DNA of 64,000 nucleotides from positions 48,584,351 to 48,648,350 of the forward strand of contig NC_065533.1 of assembly GCF_020184175.1 (NCBI RefSeq), read 5' to 3'. The position numbers and the translations under genes were made by a program. Source of the stretch: Aphis gossypii. Its lineage: Eukaryota > Arthropoda > Insecta > Hemiptera > Aphididae. The notes under the pieces were generated by a model. That model was not told the DNA's origin and ran no database searches. It saw only the letters and a program-made list of their open reading frames with translations. Positions 1 through 11,132 of the stretch are shown here, piece after piece (the stretch's first letter is position 1; each line of letters opens with the position of its first letter).

Positions 1-1230
1 GTGAGTCGTCCCCCAAATTAATTTTTGCCAATCAAATTTCTTTCGAAGACTTTTTTGAACCCTACCATATAAACTCAACCACATAATTTTTTTAACATTT
101 AATACAATAAAATACTCTCAATCCAGTATCTCTTTAACTGAATTAGTTGGAATAATTTCTTGTTAAATTTAAAATATAATTAAAAAAATAGGTATAAAAA
201 ATGTTCAAAACAGTATTTAAATACTTTTACCTACTGGAATACTATACATTATCATTAATTAATTGGTTAAATGTGACAATTAGTTAATTAGCAACAGTTA
301 ATAATCAAACATATTAGTCAAGAATACATTCAATATCTATTATGAAGACCTTAAAGTATAAATACTAGCAGTGGAGGCGTGAACATTTTTCATTTGTGAG
401 ACCAAAAATAATTTTAGGGACCACCCACTTCCAAAATTGTTGGAAAAAATTCTTAATATTAAAAATTTAGTACTTAAATTTACATATTGTGGACTATCAT
501 GGCATCGGGTCACCTATTCATCCACAAACAACAAAGAGACCAGGGTCTCGTAGAATCCTTGATGCGCCGGCCACTGAATACTAGTATTAATACATAACCA
601 TTAGATTATATTCAACCGCTAACAGTTATATTAAATCTAAGTAAGTACTAAAAATATAAATATACAATAGTAGGGATGGGAAGATATTCAATATCATTTT
701 GGGGTCTAAGGTGAGTTTTTTAATGTGTTGCTTTTGAATTGTCCAATTCAACAGGATACTTATAAAAGAAGGAATATTATTTATAATATAATATTTTAAA
801 TAATGTGTTAATAATAACTTAATTAATTTTACAAGATTCCATAATCTTTAACGCATGCATTCATTAGGTATTTTGAGTTTTAAATACTCTAGATCGACTA
901 CAATAATATGACGTCATGGTATTATCCATATTGATTTTTGAACCTTTGCGTTTAAATGTTAAATAATACAGTTAATTTAATCGAAATAAATCAGTTTTTA
1001 AACTTTTATTATGTATCAAATTAGTAGGTATTGGTAGATAATCCGGGCTTACCTAGGAGTGCGCTATATTCAATGAAAACCATTTGTAATACTCCGTTCG
1101 AAAAAACGTTTTTCATTCTCAATTATCTGTATAAGTAAAAATACTTACTTTAAATATAATAAAATAAAAAACGTTCACTATCTAGTAACTATCTATTGTT
1201 TAAATAAATTAGTATGAGCTCGTCATTAAC
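1..1230. other. AT-rich non-coding flank upstream of the CSD gene, copy A
   Basis: No coding region was recognised here. Just before the presumed transcription start there is a more GC-rich stretch (about 1215-1330). It contains an imperfect inverted repeat, with CAAGCGCC near 1247 and GGCGCTTG near 1283, that could be a promoter-proximal element. The same arrangement recurs in copy B near 22892 and 22928. Confidence 0.4.
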
Positions 1231-1319
1231 CAACTGCCGTCTGACGCAAGCGCCAAGCACACCGGTGTGATACTATGCTCAACGGCGCTTGAGTTGACGC
1301 ACGTTTTACCTGTATTTAA

Positions 1320-1558
1320 CTGTGTCGTGTGCGGAATTTAAATTGTGAACGCGAATACGCGAACCAGGATCGCACTAGTCGCTATTCGTTTGACGTTACC
1401 TCCGGTATCGACGGCTTTCACCATTACGACTACAAGTTCACAACCGTACGTACTATCAGTTGTTGCGTACATTACAATCTATTGAGATATATACGCTTCA
1501 AACGTTTTAATATAATATTCGATATTATATTTTTTCTTCGACATCCACCAAAATTACG
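1320..1558 (+). other. Probable 5' non-coding exon of CSD-only gene, copy A
   Basis: A relatively GC-rich stretch ends in a good splice donor (TTACG/GTAAGT, exon end 1558). The next exon starts at 1757 after TTATCTTAACAG. Reading through this junction in the frame that is open over the exon gives only Met-Ser-stop (ATGTCATGA). The frame that enters the CSD coding sequence is closed upstream at 1508 with no ATG. The exon is therefore best read as untranslated leader. The 5' end is not resolved; 1320 is a guess based on the composition change. Confidence 0.55.
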
Positions 1559-1757
1559 GTAAGTACTCATTACTCAAATTACACGTATGGACCGTATAGT
1601 TGTTTAATATTCTGCTCTTATTCATCAAATTATGTGTAAGACAATATATTCGACTTGTTCCGGTTGTATACTAAGTACAATTAGTTCATGTAGAAAATAC
1701 TAATAAAACTATTAAACACCTATAATCTATATATAATTACATTGTTATCTTAACAGG

Positions 1758-1766
1758 ATGTCATGA
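1758..1766 (+). promoter_or_regulatory. Two-codon upstream ORF overlapping the CSD start codon
   Basis: After splicing, the leader runs into G-ATG-TCA-TGA. The first ATG opens a Met-Ser-stop ORF whose TGA overlaps the main ATG (ATGA). Minimal overlapping start-stop ORFs can lower translation or force reinitiation. The arrangement is directly visible; a regulatory effect is inference. It is identical in copy B at 23403. Confidence 0.5.
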
Positions 1767-2008
1767 GCGACCGCAAGAAATACGATTTCGATCCAGACAA
1801 GGACATTTTTATAAATGGTTATGAATGCGGGCTCAGACCAGAGCGAATACTTGCGATTGTTCAAATGCGAGGATTAAGTTATTGTTTAATGAAGTGGAAT
1901 GAAACCGAGGACGCATCATATGTCACATTCAATTTTGCAAGAGATAAATTTCCAGTGACCGTGATAATGTTTTATGAACAACTTGTTCGTCAGGATTTAA
2001 GAGAATAA
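1763..2008 (+). CDS. Chromo shadow domain-only HP1-like protein, copy A
   Basis: This 81-aa protein is almost entirely a chromo shadow domain, the HP1 C-terminal module that forms homodimers and binds PxVxL-type peptides in nuclear proteins. Seen directly: a short charged N-terminus (1-15), then the HP1 CSD landmarks GLRPERIL (23-30), MKW (43-45), an Ala/Pro strand (about 59-66) and VIMFYEQ (67-73). No chromodomain is encoded in this exon or the leader exon. The residue matching the HP1 dimer-interface isoleucine is kept (I68). The position matching the peptide-binding tryptophan (HP1beta W170) is Q77. The start follows a short leader intron; a two-codon upstream ORF (ATG TCA TGA at 1758) overlaps the start codon. 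AATAAA occurs at the stop and at 2081. Drosophila Umbrea/HP6 is a known CSD-only precedent. The domain call is strong; the function is inferred. Confidence 0.85.
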   Translation: MSDRKKYDFDPDKDIFINGYECGLRPERILAIVQMRGLSYCLMKWNETEDASYVTFNFARDKFPVTVIMFYEQLVRQDLRE

Positions 2009-2080
2009 ATAGTAAATATAATTTCATTTTTTATTTCGTGGAGCCATTAATATGCTAAAAAAAAATCCATGTTTTGAAAA

Positions 2081-2086
2081 AATAAA
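2081..2086 (+). terminator. Polyadenylation signal of CSD gene, copy A
   Basis: AATAAA lies 73 bases after the stop codon. Another AATAAA overlaps the stop itself. The equivalent in copy B is at 23726. Confidence 0.5.
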
Positions 2087-2433
2087 GTTTGATTTCAAAA
2101 ACAAAAATGTTGTACGAAAATATTATCCAATATCCTGCTTGGCTACTTCAATTCTGAGAAACCATTCAATATCAAAAATCTTATACCTACCTCATTACAT
2201 GTAACACCAGTCACATGGTGAATAAAATAGTTATTATTGCTAATGTTAATTTCTATTCTAAAATCAATCGTAAAAGTTTCAATTGTGTTATAATGAATGA
2301 TTTGTTAATGATTAAAAATTATCAAATAGTCATATCATGAATGATTTAATATTATAAATGTGTTCATTAAATAAAATTAAATAAAGTTTTGAACTTAATG
2401 ATTTCTTAAGACCAACCAACCACGCCTAATACG

Positions 2434-3055
2434 GTAGTGGAAGACTATGCAGATGATAAACTTATCATATCTACAAATGAAAGCTCTATTGTCGCATTGA
2501 ATACCCTTCAAATTTTCCTCTCCCTTATGAAAGAGTAGTATAATAAATGAAGGATAAAGGTCAATTAAGATATATTAAATTACAACACCTTCACTCTTAA
2601 GCATGGGCAATGTCCACCTGTTAATTTTCATGGTACTAAAATTTCAATAACTATGATTATAAAATATCATGGATTAATCCTAGATCAACGACTCATTTGT
2701 GCCTAACATACCACACATAATTAAACTTGCAACTTTGTATGCTTAAAACTTAACATGTTAACAACCGGCATACAAACCTTAGTATAAGAATACTTATGTG
2801 CAGGTCCCTCAAGAAATCCATTTTGACTTATGGATATCATCTTTGGGGAAATGCTAAAAAATCAAATATAAATAGAATTCAGGCTTTTCAAAATATTGCA
2901 CTAAGTAAAAATAACTAACTTCTTCCCCCCATATATATCAAATCAAACCCTTCATACCAATTTAAAAATTTAAGCCTTCTTAAAAAATGTTATTACTGGT
3001 AATTCGTCAGGGTGTTTAAAGCGCACTTGCCGTAGAGATTTTCTAACTTAATCTG
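2434..3055 (+). pseudogene. Decayed Jockey-like non-LTR reverse transcriptase fragment, copy A
   Basis: Translation across shifting frames gives recognisable reverse transcriptase pieces in the right order. They are VVEDYADDKLIIST at 2434 (YADD catalytic motif), LNTLQIFLSLMKE followed by a TAG where Trp is usual, HGQCPPVNFHG, KYHGLILDQRL, and the thumb-region LTYGYHLWGNAKKSN near 2823. Last come traces of a C-terminal LKRTCRRDF. Stops and frameshifts are frequent, so this is an old dead fragment of a Jockey/Daphne-type LINE. Endonuclease and gag parts are absent. It lies just downstream of the CSD gene and was duplicated with it. Confidence 0.85.
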
Positions 3056-3478
3056 AACAAAGAAAGAGGAAAAAAAAGGTAAAATAACTAAATAAAAACC
3101 ACAGAAAAAAAATCTTCAAATGATAGTGTCATCACTGGGTGGTTTCTTTATCAAGTCTTATTTATGTTACTGATTCTGTGGCAGCTATTCTTATTGTTTA
3201 ATAAGGCACAGATAGTGTGTATATCAGTAAAGGAAAAAAATGATTTATTAAGAAACACATAATTATGGTATGAAATAGTTTTTATTTACTACAAACTTTG
3301 GACATTTAAATTGTTGTATTATTTAAATTTTATTTGCAAGTGATTTTTATACTTATACTATTATTTATTATTGTCATAAACATTTTTATTAAATGTGTGA
3401 TCAAAATCATATTATCAAAATTATCATTCAAATTTTATATTATTTTATTATTGTTCATTATTATTTTCGACTGATAAG

Positions 3479-3700
3479 GTGTATTTAACAGTTAGATATT
3501 ATTGCTTTGAGGATTTTTTTTTTCTGTGGATTGTTTTTCCGATTATGGTCGACATTGTCTACAGCATTAGCTACTTGTTCAAAGGCCATCACGATCACAA
3601 AAGTACATTCTGTTACATATTATACTTCAATCTATTGTGTTTAAACAGTTTAGACGTTTTAATATAATAATTGATATAATAATCATAATAAAATATAATA
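3479..3700 (+). repeat. Degenerate second copy of the CSD leader exon (copy A)
   Basis: The region resembles the CSD leader exon. Both begin with GTATTTAAC. Both have a CACCATTACGACTACAAG / ATCACGATCACAAAAG-like stretch, a CAATCTATTG word, and end with CGTTTTAATATAAT followed by a GATAT-rich tail (compare 1420-1530). No splice donor equivalent to the one at 1559 is evident, and the short open frame here is probably chance. If real, the similarity records an older local duplication of the gene's 5' part. A pairwise alignment is needed to be sure. Confidence 0.4.
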
Positions 3701-3759
3701 ATTATGATTTTTCTAAGTAATAATAGATACTGCAATAAACAACCGTTAATGAACCTCAT

Positions 3760-4080
3760 AATTTCACATTGCTAGGTTATGTGTTATGGTGACATACCAT
3801 TAAAATATTTCATACTTTGCTACACATCACACATCCACAATAAAAAAAATAAAAATAATTTTAATAGGTACCAGGTATCTATTATACCTAGTACCTAATA
3901 ATATTTAATTTTAATTATTAAAAACAAATATGTCGATAGTAGATATTTATTTGAAAATGTTATAAAAATTATATCAAATACCTATTAGTTTTTGAAAATC
4001 ATGTTAAAAATATTGAGTTTTTTTTATCATTAAATACACTTCATGATACACTAGTTGAGAAATACTACTATAGAGTATAA
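3760..4080. mobile_element. Old hAT-like non-autonomous element, copy A
   Basis: The left part (ACCATTAAAATATTTCATACTTTG near 3798) and the right part (AGTTGAGAAATACTACTATAGAG near 4052) match the inner and outer ends of a sequence that recurs at about 21515-21605. There it reads, on the reverse strand, TTTCTCAACCTTTGTTTAACTC, a start typical of hAT-type non-autonomous elements. The inverted repeats are too eroded to define exact ends. Confidence 0.3.
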
Positions 4081-6120
4081 TATTAAATTTTAGAGACCTA
4101 TCTATTCAATTTTAATCAATTAATACCTATTCTACTAAATACAATGGTTTTACACAAAAGTAACTAATATTTTTTTCACAGATTTTTAACAGTATCTTAC
4201 AAAATATAATAGTGCAACTGAAATAAAATTGGTTTCAAAACCAATTCCAGTAAATAAGACTGGAGAAAAAAAGTAAGATTCTATTTAAAACTGTAAATAT
4301 TTTATCACTTTTTTTGAAATTAATTAGATTGCTAAGTAAAGTTACCGACTTAAGCTTCATAAAATATTAGCAAAAAATCGATTTACGTTGATTAAACATT
4401 TCTAAATAATTAATGTGATTTAAATTGATTTTTTATGTTATCAATTAGGTAATACTTTAAAGTCAAAAATTATAAAATTGGAATTGGATAGTTTTAAAAC
4501 AAATGTTAATAGTTAAAATACAAACAAATTTTTTAAATCAGTATTACTTGTAAAAAGTTTCTGGTTTTTGGTTTAAACCAAATTAATTTGTGTTCATTTT
4601 TTAGTATTTTTTTTTTTATATAAAATAATGTATTGTCATCTTATATAAAAAAAAGACATTATTTCAGTCTCCAATTAATTTTACCATTAAATTTTGGTTA
4701 TAAGTTTATTTTTGTTTTTACATCCTTTTTGTTATGGGTAAATTTTTTTGAAGTGTTTTCATAAATGATCTAAAACATTTTCCTCTTTCTAAGGGTTTCA
4801 AAATTTTTCTTTTCGTAATCTCTTAAATAATAAAATAGTTTTATTTTCTTAAGCATCAACAATATTTTGTATAATAAAACCTTTTATAGGGCAATGGTAT
4901 TTAATTTCCCACCAAAAAAATTAAAATCTTAAAGGTTCTGTTTCAAGAAATCATCTATAAAATGCTCCAAAGCAAATGTCAATATATCAATAAACACAGA
5001 AAATTGTATATTATATATATTTTTTTATTACTATTATTTCTCTATTTAGTTATTTACTACACAGTTTTAAATATTAATAATTTGAAAACATTTTTAATTT
5101 TGTTTTATTTTAGTTATAAAGTAACTTATTCATCATAAGAACTTTTTTTTGCAATAAAATACCTCAATGTACAGTTGTATAAGTAACAATCATTTATAAT
5201 TTATACTATTATAAAGTAATAGGTAGAAGGACCTTATGTGTAAAATATATCAATACTGTAACAACGATGAATAAAATAATCTAAATAATGAGTAGTTCTG
5301 AAGCTATTATTATTTGTATTTGTTATAAGTTAGGTTCGAGAATATGTTACACCTTCCATTTATTTAATGCAAAGTTATACTATAATAAAATTACCAAATG
5401 AAATATTATTTATTTTTTCATCACTGATGCTTTAAATAATTCTATCATTTTATTTACATGATATTATAAGGAATGAATTCTTAACAACAGGAAAGTCATT
5501 AAAGCAGTAAAACATCGTCATAACAAACCTACAGAAATAGACATAACCCTGTATTGTAACATCTAGCATAATGTATGTCATTGCATACTTTAATAATATT
5601 AATTGTAAACATACATTTCATTAATTAAGTAGCTTTTTTTAAATTAAAACATATGAGTATTAATACAATTAATATACATTAGATATTTTAATTTTAAATG
5701 CATCAATGCTTTCTACTATATTTATTATCATCTTAAATTGATACTACTATATCAGAGTTACCTACCTATGTATCTACATGAAATAAACATTGAATCGTCT
5801 AACCTTTTTTCAACAGTCAGCATAGTATATTTCTTAAGAGCTTTGAATGTGTCTTTATAAATAATTAGGTATATAATATAATACCTATAACTTAATAATA
5901 TTATGTTATGTACCTATTATATTAGCTTATTATGAAATAAAAAATATACTTTCTGGTTGGACAAAATAATATTAGATTTTCATATTATTACCTAAATAAA
6001 TAAATAAATAAATAAATCGTTGCTGCTAAAACATTTCATTATTTTTATCAATTGAAAACAATATTGTGTCAGTAGGAATATTAAAAATTAATTTCATTGT
6101 GATTATTAAAGTGGTGAAAA
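4080..6120. other. AT-rich non-coding DNA between the CSD gene and the second gene, copy A
   Basis: No gene was recognised. The stretch contains long A and T runs, a (TAAA)n tract at about 5995-6016, and the conserved block 5080-5550 that also occurs at 21020-21450 and about 26730-27200. Confidence 0.5.
5080..5550. repeat. Three-copy block, copy 1
   Basis: This block occurs three times in the window: here, at 21020-21450 (diverged) and at about 26730-27200. The central ~135 bases (about 5190-5324), around GGTAGAAGGACCTTATGTG and AATGAGTAGTTCTGAAGC, are nearly identical in all three, while the flanks differ clearly. It has no open reading frame. It could be part of an unclassified transposon, an older tandem unit or a conserved non-coding element. 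Confidence 0.6.
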
Positions 6121-7927
6121 ATGAATTCTTATTCAAGTTCTGCGACTAGTCGTAAAGAAACTATACGATTTGACGATAGCGTACTTAAAAAAAACGCTCG
6201 AATAATGAAATCTTTCCGAAATTGTTCCAATGATTGCTGGAGTAGACGTACCAAGACGAAATCCGAAGGTTGTCGTTCAAAAAGTAGGTACGTGCAAATC
6301 ATACAGGCGCGCTAGAGCTCTCAGATTTGAACGTGAATTGAAATTCATGGGATCGCTTGTTTTTGCTCACTTGTACTTGAATTTAAAAATCCGTAATTAA
6401 TTGGTAAATCACCGATATCTATTTCACGTGTACTTAAAACATATTATTGGTCAAACGTAGGTATTAAATTATAATATAATTTTAAAAATAAAATATAATA
6501 TGTTAATAATTGCCGTAGAAAACTAAGAACTAAAAATATCTGTAAGTACCTACTGTTTTAAATATACCTAAATGTTTCATAAGCAATATTATGCAAATTT
6601 CTAAATAATGTTTAAATAAAAAAAAATGCACGTACATTTAACTATACGCGTGAAATAAAGACCTCTAAAGTACACGGTAGTACAAAAAAATTTTCACGGG
6701 CGTGTAATTTGCAACAGTTTTGGCGAGGAGCGGGGCACACTTTTTTCTAATTAAATTCCGTCGGCCTGACAAACAAATTGAAAGCGCCAAGTTTTTGAAT
6801 CTAATAATGAGTCAGTGTTTTGTATTTCAAATTTTGTATTATTTTTACGCTTCAAATATTTGAAAATCTCGTGAATCGATGACAACAATAGTCAATACAC
6901 CAATCACCAAAAGAAAATCGACATCTTAAATTAGGTAATATAAAATATATATTAGGTATAGGTATAGAAAAAAAGAATAAATAATAACAATATTATTATT
7001 TTTACATGGCACAATATGTTGTCACTTGTATACGCACAGTACAACCATGGGCAGTCGTGTTGTTAATAAATCACTAAAATTGATAATTTCTCATCGACAT
7101 TTTTCAAAAATAAAAAGAAAGCACCTATATCATTCCTAGTTGATTTTTTATAAATTATAGTTGTTATCGATCTATAATTATTATTCACATTCTTTTTATT
7201 GCTTGATTTATGCAAAGGTTTGTCAACACAGCAATGCGTATAATATGTATTACCTACACTAACTTTCCCAGCATTATATCTATATAGGTATACGTCTGTA
7301 GGTCGGGTAAAGATTTTTGCACCGACAAGAGAAGTAATAACATGCTTCCTTTATCAGGTTTTGTCTTCACACCGTTTATTATTATATATATTACCAGCTG
7401 ACTCTCCTTAGTCCTTGTCGCACTGTCCTGCCTCTAGAGGTATACTAGCTCTAACGAGTCCACGATAGTTTTTGCAATATCATTACACGTGACGTACATG
7501 CGGTGGTAAACCAAGAGCTGACCATAATTTAGTTAATCCGACATCCCATCCCGTGCGATACCTAATTATTTCACCACTACACAACAGTGCTCAGAGAAGC
7601 GATGGTTCTTCCGAATGCAGCTCCAGAGGCGACGGCGACGACAGAGAGACGTGCTACGTCAGTCTATTCCAAGTGTGCATGAGCTATGTGTTTCCCAGAG
7701 CGTTTCCCTTGCCGTCCACCGAGTATCGATTCAGGGTCAAGAGCGACCGTTTGCTTTCGGACCCTACAAATAAGATCATCGGAAAAATATTGACGCCGGT
7801 GGACAAGTGCTCGAAAATACCAAAAGGAGTCTTTCTCCTAACCCCCTCGGAGGACGGAGTGATTAAAATATATTGTCCCGGTGCCAAAATTCGAAGAAAG
7901 CGTTCGAAGTGTCGAAATAATAAATAA
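6121..7927 (+). CDS. Unrecognised two-exon gene, 168-aa basic protein, copy A
   Basis: Exon 1 is 6121-6287 and starts with ATG in a good context (GTGAAAAATG). It ends at a donor AGTAG/GTACGT leaving two bases of a codon. Exon 2 is 7588-7927, after TTCACCACTACACAACAG, and begins with the one base needed, so the phase fits exactly. The intron is 1300 bp and has a CTAAT branch-like word near 7562. The product starts MNSYSSSATSRKE, has cysteines at NCSNDCW, an Asp/Ser-rich linker (GDGDDRETCY), a central FPRAFPLPSTEYRFRV stretch and a very basic C-terminus (AKIRRKRSKCRNNK). No signal peptide or membrane segment is apparent. I do not recognise the family. A nuclear or nucleic-acid-binding role is only suggested by the basic tail. 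AATAAA overlaps the stop. Copy B of this gene is broken. Confidence 0.6.
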
Positions 7928-7929
7928 AT

Positions 7930-10383
7930 ATTATGATAAATAGTATTACAAAATATAGATGTGCGATTTACTGTAGCATTATTATAATTGATATTATACC
8001 GTAGGTATATAAGTTTAATAGCAGGTGCACGTTAATAATATATATTCGCATAATATGTATGACATTATAGTCAATTGAAATTGCATCTATACCTTAAGGT
8101 ACAGTTAGTTGAACACCTAGATAGAGACTAAGACTGCATTTATTGATTTACTTGAATTTACGAACACAAATTACGTACTTAAAAAAAATACGAGTCCCTA
8201 AGAATGAAGAACGTCCATTTCAACTTTGACGGATATTGTAAGCTATAATATTCAGAAATTTTAATTTGTGAAAATGAACGATTACATTTTATTGTATATA
8301 AGCTGTTGAATATTAGGTCATTTGCGAACACGCTTACACACAATAGATAGTAGCTATATATCGTTCGTTGTGTAAGTACTGCAGATAAAATATACACCTG
8401 AAATATGTTGTGTTATTCGTATTTTGTAAAAATGGATTGTATGAATACGTTTACTTGTTTTTACAGAAATCATTTAATTCACTGCACATGGTATCATACT
8501 GATAACTAAAAAACTATCACAACAAAACCATCTTTTAAATTCCTATAATATAATGACTTGTTTAGGTGTGTACAACTTTTACGAATTATTATATTATATT
8601 ATTATTATATTGTTCATTGCGTGGTTAGTTAGAATCTCACCTGACTGCTTTTTGGGAGCAATAAATATTGATTATATTATCTATTAAAAACAAATTTCGT
8701 TATGACAGATAAGTAGGTACCTACACAATGACACACTATATGTGAATTATAAGTTCTCAATTGTGCACCTTTGTGTGTAATTATGGCTTTCGTAATTTAA
8801 TTATAAACTATCGTTTATTTTAAGTAAAATCAATAATGTTATATGTAATTAAAAGCTGTCTTTCATTTTTATTAATTTATTGACGATTCGAAAGATGAAA
8901 AAATAAAACAAAACTAAATGTACGAAAATGCGCTGTATGGCACATTTGAGGTCAGGTAATGATATACATACAGAGGTTTAGTAAATTATACGTTTTAAAA
9001 TATGAACAAAATTTTACATTTTAACGGAAAAACAAACTAGCAAGTAAGTAACGCAGTTCAGTTTTTTACAATATCGTCAAGATAATAATAATAATAATAT
9101 AATTTGTCAAAAATGTCGGAAAGTATACTAAAGTCGCGTTTTGTTATACAGTATAACCAATAATAAGTGTCTATAGTATACTTCATCTTTGAGTAGGTCA
9201 AATGTATGGGTTAATTTGAATTCAATATTAAATAATGCTTATATTGTATAAAACACTGTTAAACAAATATTATATGTTTTGTGAGAAAACGATCTTGAGC
9301 TAAACTCAGATATTCAGTACCTATGTCCTATACTGTTTTTGAACAACAAAATAACTAAAATCGTTGTAACTATATTCTTTGTTCGAATAGATATCCACCT
9401 GAATTCTAATATGTTTGTCATTATTTTTTTTCATTGAATAATAAGTTTTCGAGTTATAATTTGATAAAATATAACATAATACAATCATGATTATGCTTGC
9501 CTAGGTACATAATATTATCATAAGAATTTTGCTATATTAACTTTTCGTGGAATAGTAATAATGTTTTCGTTTTCAATTTTTATTCTTATATACAATATTT
9601 TAATAAATGGACAAAACAAAAAAAGGAAAACCCACAAAAATAAATATATTATGTATTAAGAATAATTTACTATTAAAATAATATTTTGTGACTATTGTCG
9701 AATATTATGAAATATCTTCTGATGCCTAACGTATGATAACTTCAAAGCGAAAATCTGCGTCTAAGAAATAATAGTTAGGCTTCCATATAAGTATATAGTT
9801 TAGGCGATAATAATGATATGTAAATCGTACATCGAATAATAAGAACATAAATTACCGTTCTAATAAATATTTTATGAAGGAAGTAAACAAAGAAAGACAT
9901 TATGTAATTTGATTAAATTAATATTAAGATTTCACGTTGTCAATTCTTTCAAATAAATAGTCTTATTAGTAATTTAAGGATCCGCGGAAATACTTACAAG
10001 TATTATTTATAGTAATATTGTAACTTGAATATTGAAATCGCTTTCAGTTAACTAACTACCCACTAACTAGAGTTTCGATATTTAATAGTATTTACCTATT
10101 TTACCCAAATGCAATCAATCGTGTAAAAAATGTTTTAATTGTTTTTCGCGTTTATATTTGATTGAGTAAAGAAAATAATAATTTAGTTAACATTGGAATG
10201 TATAAATACTTTTTGAATTACACTAATAACAGCTAAGATCGTTTGAAAATAAATCATTATATTGCGTAACGATACTTGTCCATGTGAAATGGATCGAAAT
10301 GTGTACTGGCGAAGTAGCTAAGTTATTGGTACTACAAGAAAAGTACTCTTGTATTAAATATTAATACCCACATAGATATATTT
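7930..10383. other. AT-rich non-coding DNA downstream of the second gene, copy A
   Basis: No coding signal was recognised. The copies remain collinear here with scattered substitutions and an (ATA)n length difference near 9080. Short open frames shared by both copies are explained by the recent duplication. Confidence 0.5.
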
Positions 10384-10585
10384 TAGATTCTGAACGAAGT
10401 GAAGAATGTATTGATTTTACAATGATGTATGTTTTTTTTTTTTTTTTTTATGTCTGTGTACAGCATAACTAGTCGAAATAATGCTCCAAAATACCTATCA
10501 TTGCATTCAAATGTAATCTACCCTAGTCCGAGGTCCACCCCACCTCCTAATGTACAGCAGAGCGGTACACACTTGCCCGCTTTTT
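10384..10585 (-). mobile_element. Short non-autonomous element private to copy A
   Basis: Bases from AGATTCTGAACGAAG to CACACTTGCCCGC are absent at the corresponding place in copy B (near 32248), where TATATTTTTAATAA is uninterrupted. Flanking TTTT on both sides suggests a 4-base target duplication in a TTAAAAA site. The AGATTCTGAACGAAGTG end and the poly-T/GTCTGTGTACAGCAT stretch match the right end of the 1.49 kb insertion in copy B in reverse. The GCGGGCAAGTG end with CCGCTCTGCTGTACATTAGG matches its left end. It is therefore a short internal-deletion form of the same family. Confidence 0.8.
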
Positions 10586-11132
10586 TAATAATAATAATAA
10601 TAAGTTACAATGAACTATAATAATATGTAAGATGTCTATACAACTATTTATGTTTGTATTAAATAGATAGCTTTAGGGCTGTAATATGTGTAATTACTAA
10701 TTATAATATTTTAATTTTATTATTGAGTTTATTATGCAGTACCTATTAATTTGCGCCGTGTTACGTATAATGTATTCAAATAAAATAGTATTTAGTGTAA
10801 CGTAATACGCTGTTTCTCATTATGCGAATAATTTATTAATCTAAGTAGTGTATAATAGTGTTGTTTTCTTATTTATACATTTATATTTCATTATATTTTA
10901 TTATCTTATTTTTTTTTCATTTATTACAACTTTGAATTTTTAAATATAAATTTTGTAAATGCATATTTGTTGTTTATATTAATGATTTTGACTACATATT
11001 ATATGACATATTTTAGTGCATATAAATCCGGGCTCTAAATTAATAGCGATTAGCAGTCGACAACGACGAGCGTACACACGGTTAATTTTTGAAATAAAAA
11101 TAAACTACTCAATAAAGTAGTGTACTTTACGA

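Larger units (their letters stand above)
1..10798. repeat. Segmental duplication, copy A (direct repeat of 21646-32458)
   Basis: This stretch matches 21646-32458 in the same orientation. The offset is 21645 through the first 3 kb, with no gaps. It becomes about 21648 near 6.07 kb, 23141 over the first exon of the second gene and 21857 from 7500 onward. The last shared bases are near 10798 (ending TATTTAGTGTA); beyond that the two copies diverge. The left edge is not visible because homology is already present at base 1, so the true unit may begin outside the window. Relative to copy B this copy lacks a ~1.49 kb insertion, keeps ~1.28 kb that B has lost, and has a private ~200 bp insertion at 10384-10585. 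Confidence 0.95.

Noticed and set aside
1329..1562. 77-codon open frame upstream of the CSD gene, also at 22974-23207, as a coding exon
   Set aside because: It has no ATG start (it opens with GTG), crosses a good splice donor at 1559, and after splicing its frame ends in Met-Ser-stop, so the exon is better read as untranslated leader.
7684..7887. Minus-strand open frame over exon 2 of the orphan gene (also 29541-29744)
   Set aside because: It is antisense to the better supported plus-strand exon and has no independent start or splice support.
8179..8397. 72-codon minus-strand frame conserved in both copies (30036-30254)
   Set aside because: Identity follows from the recent duplication alone. 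The composition is that of random AT-rich DNA and no domain is visible.
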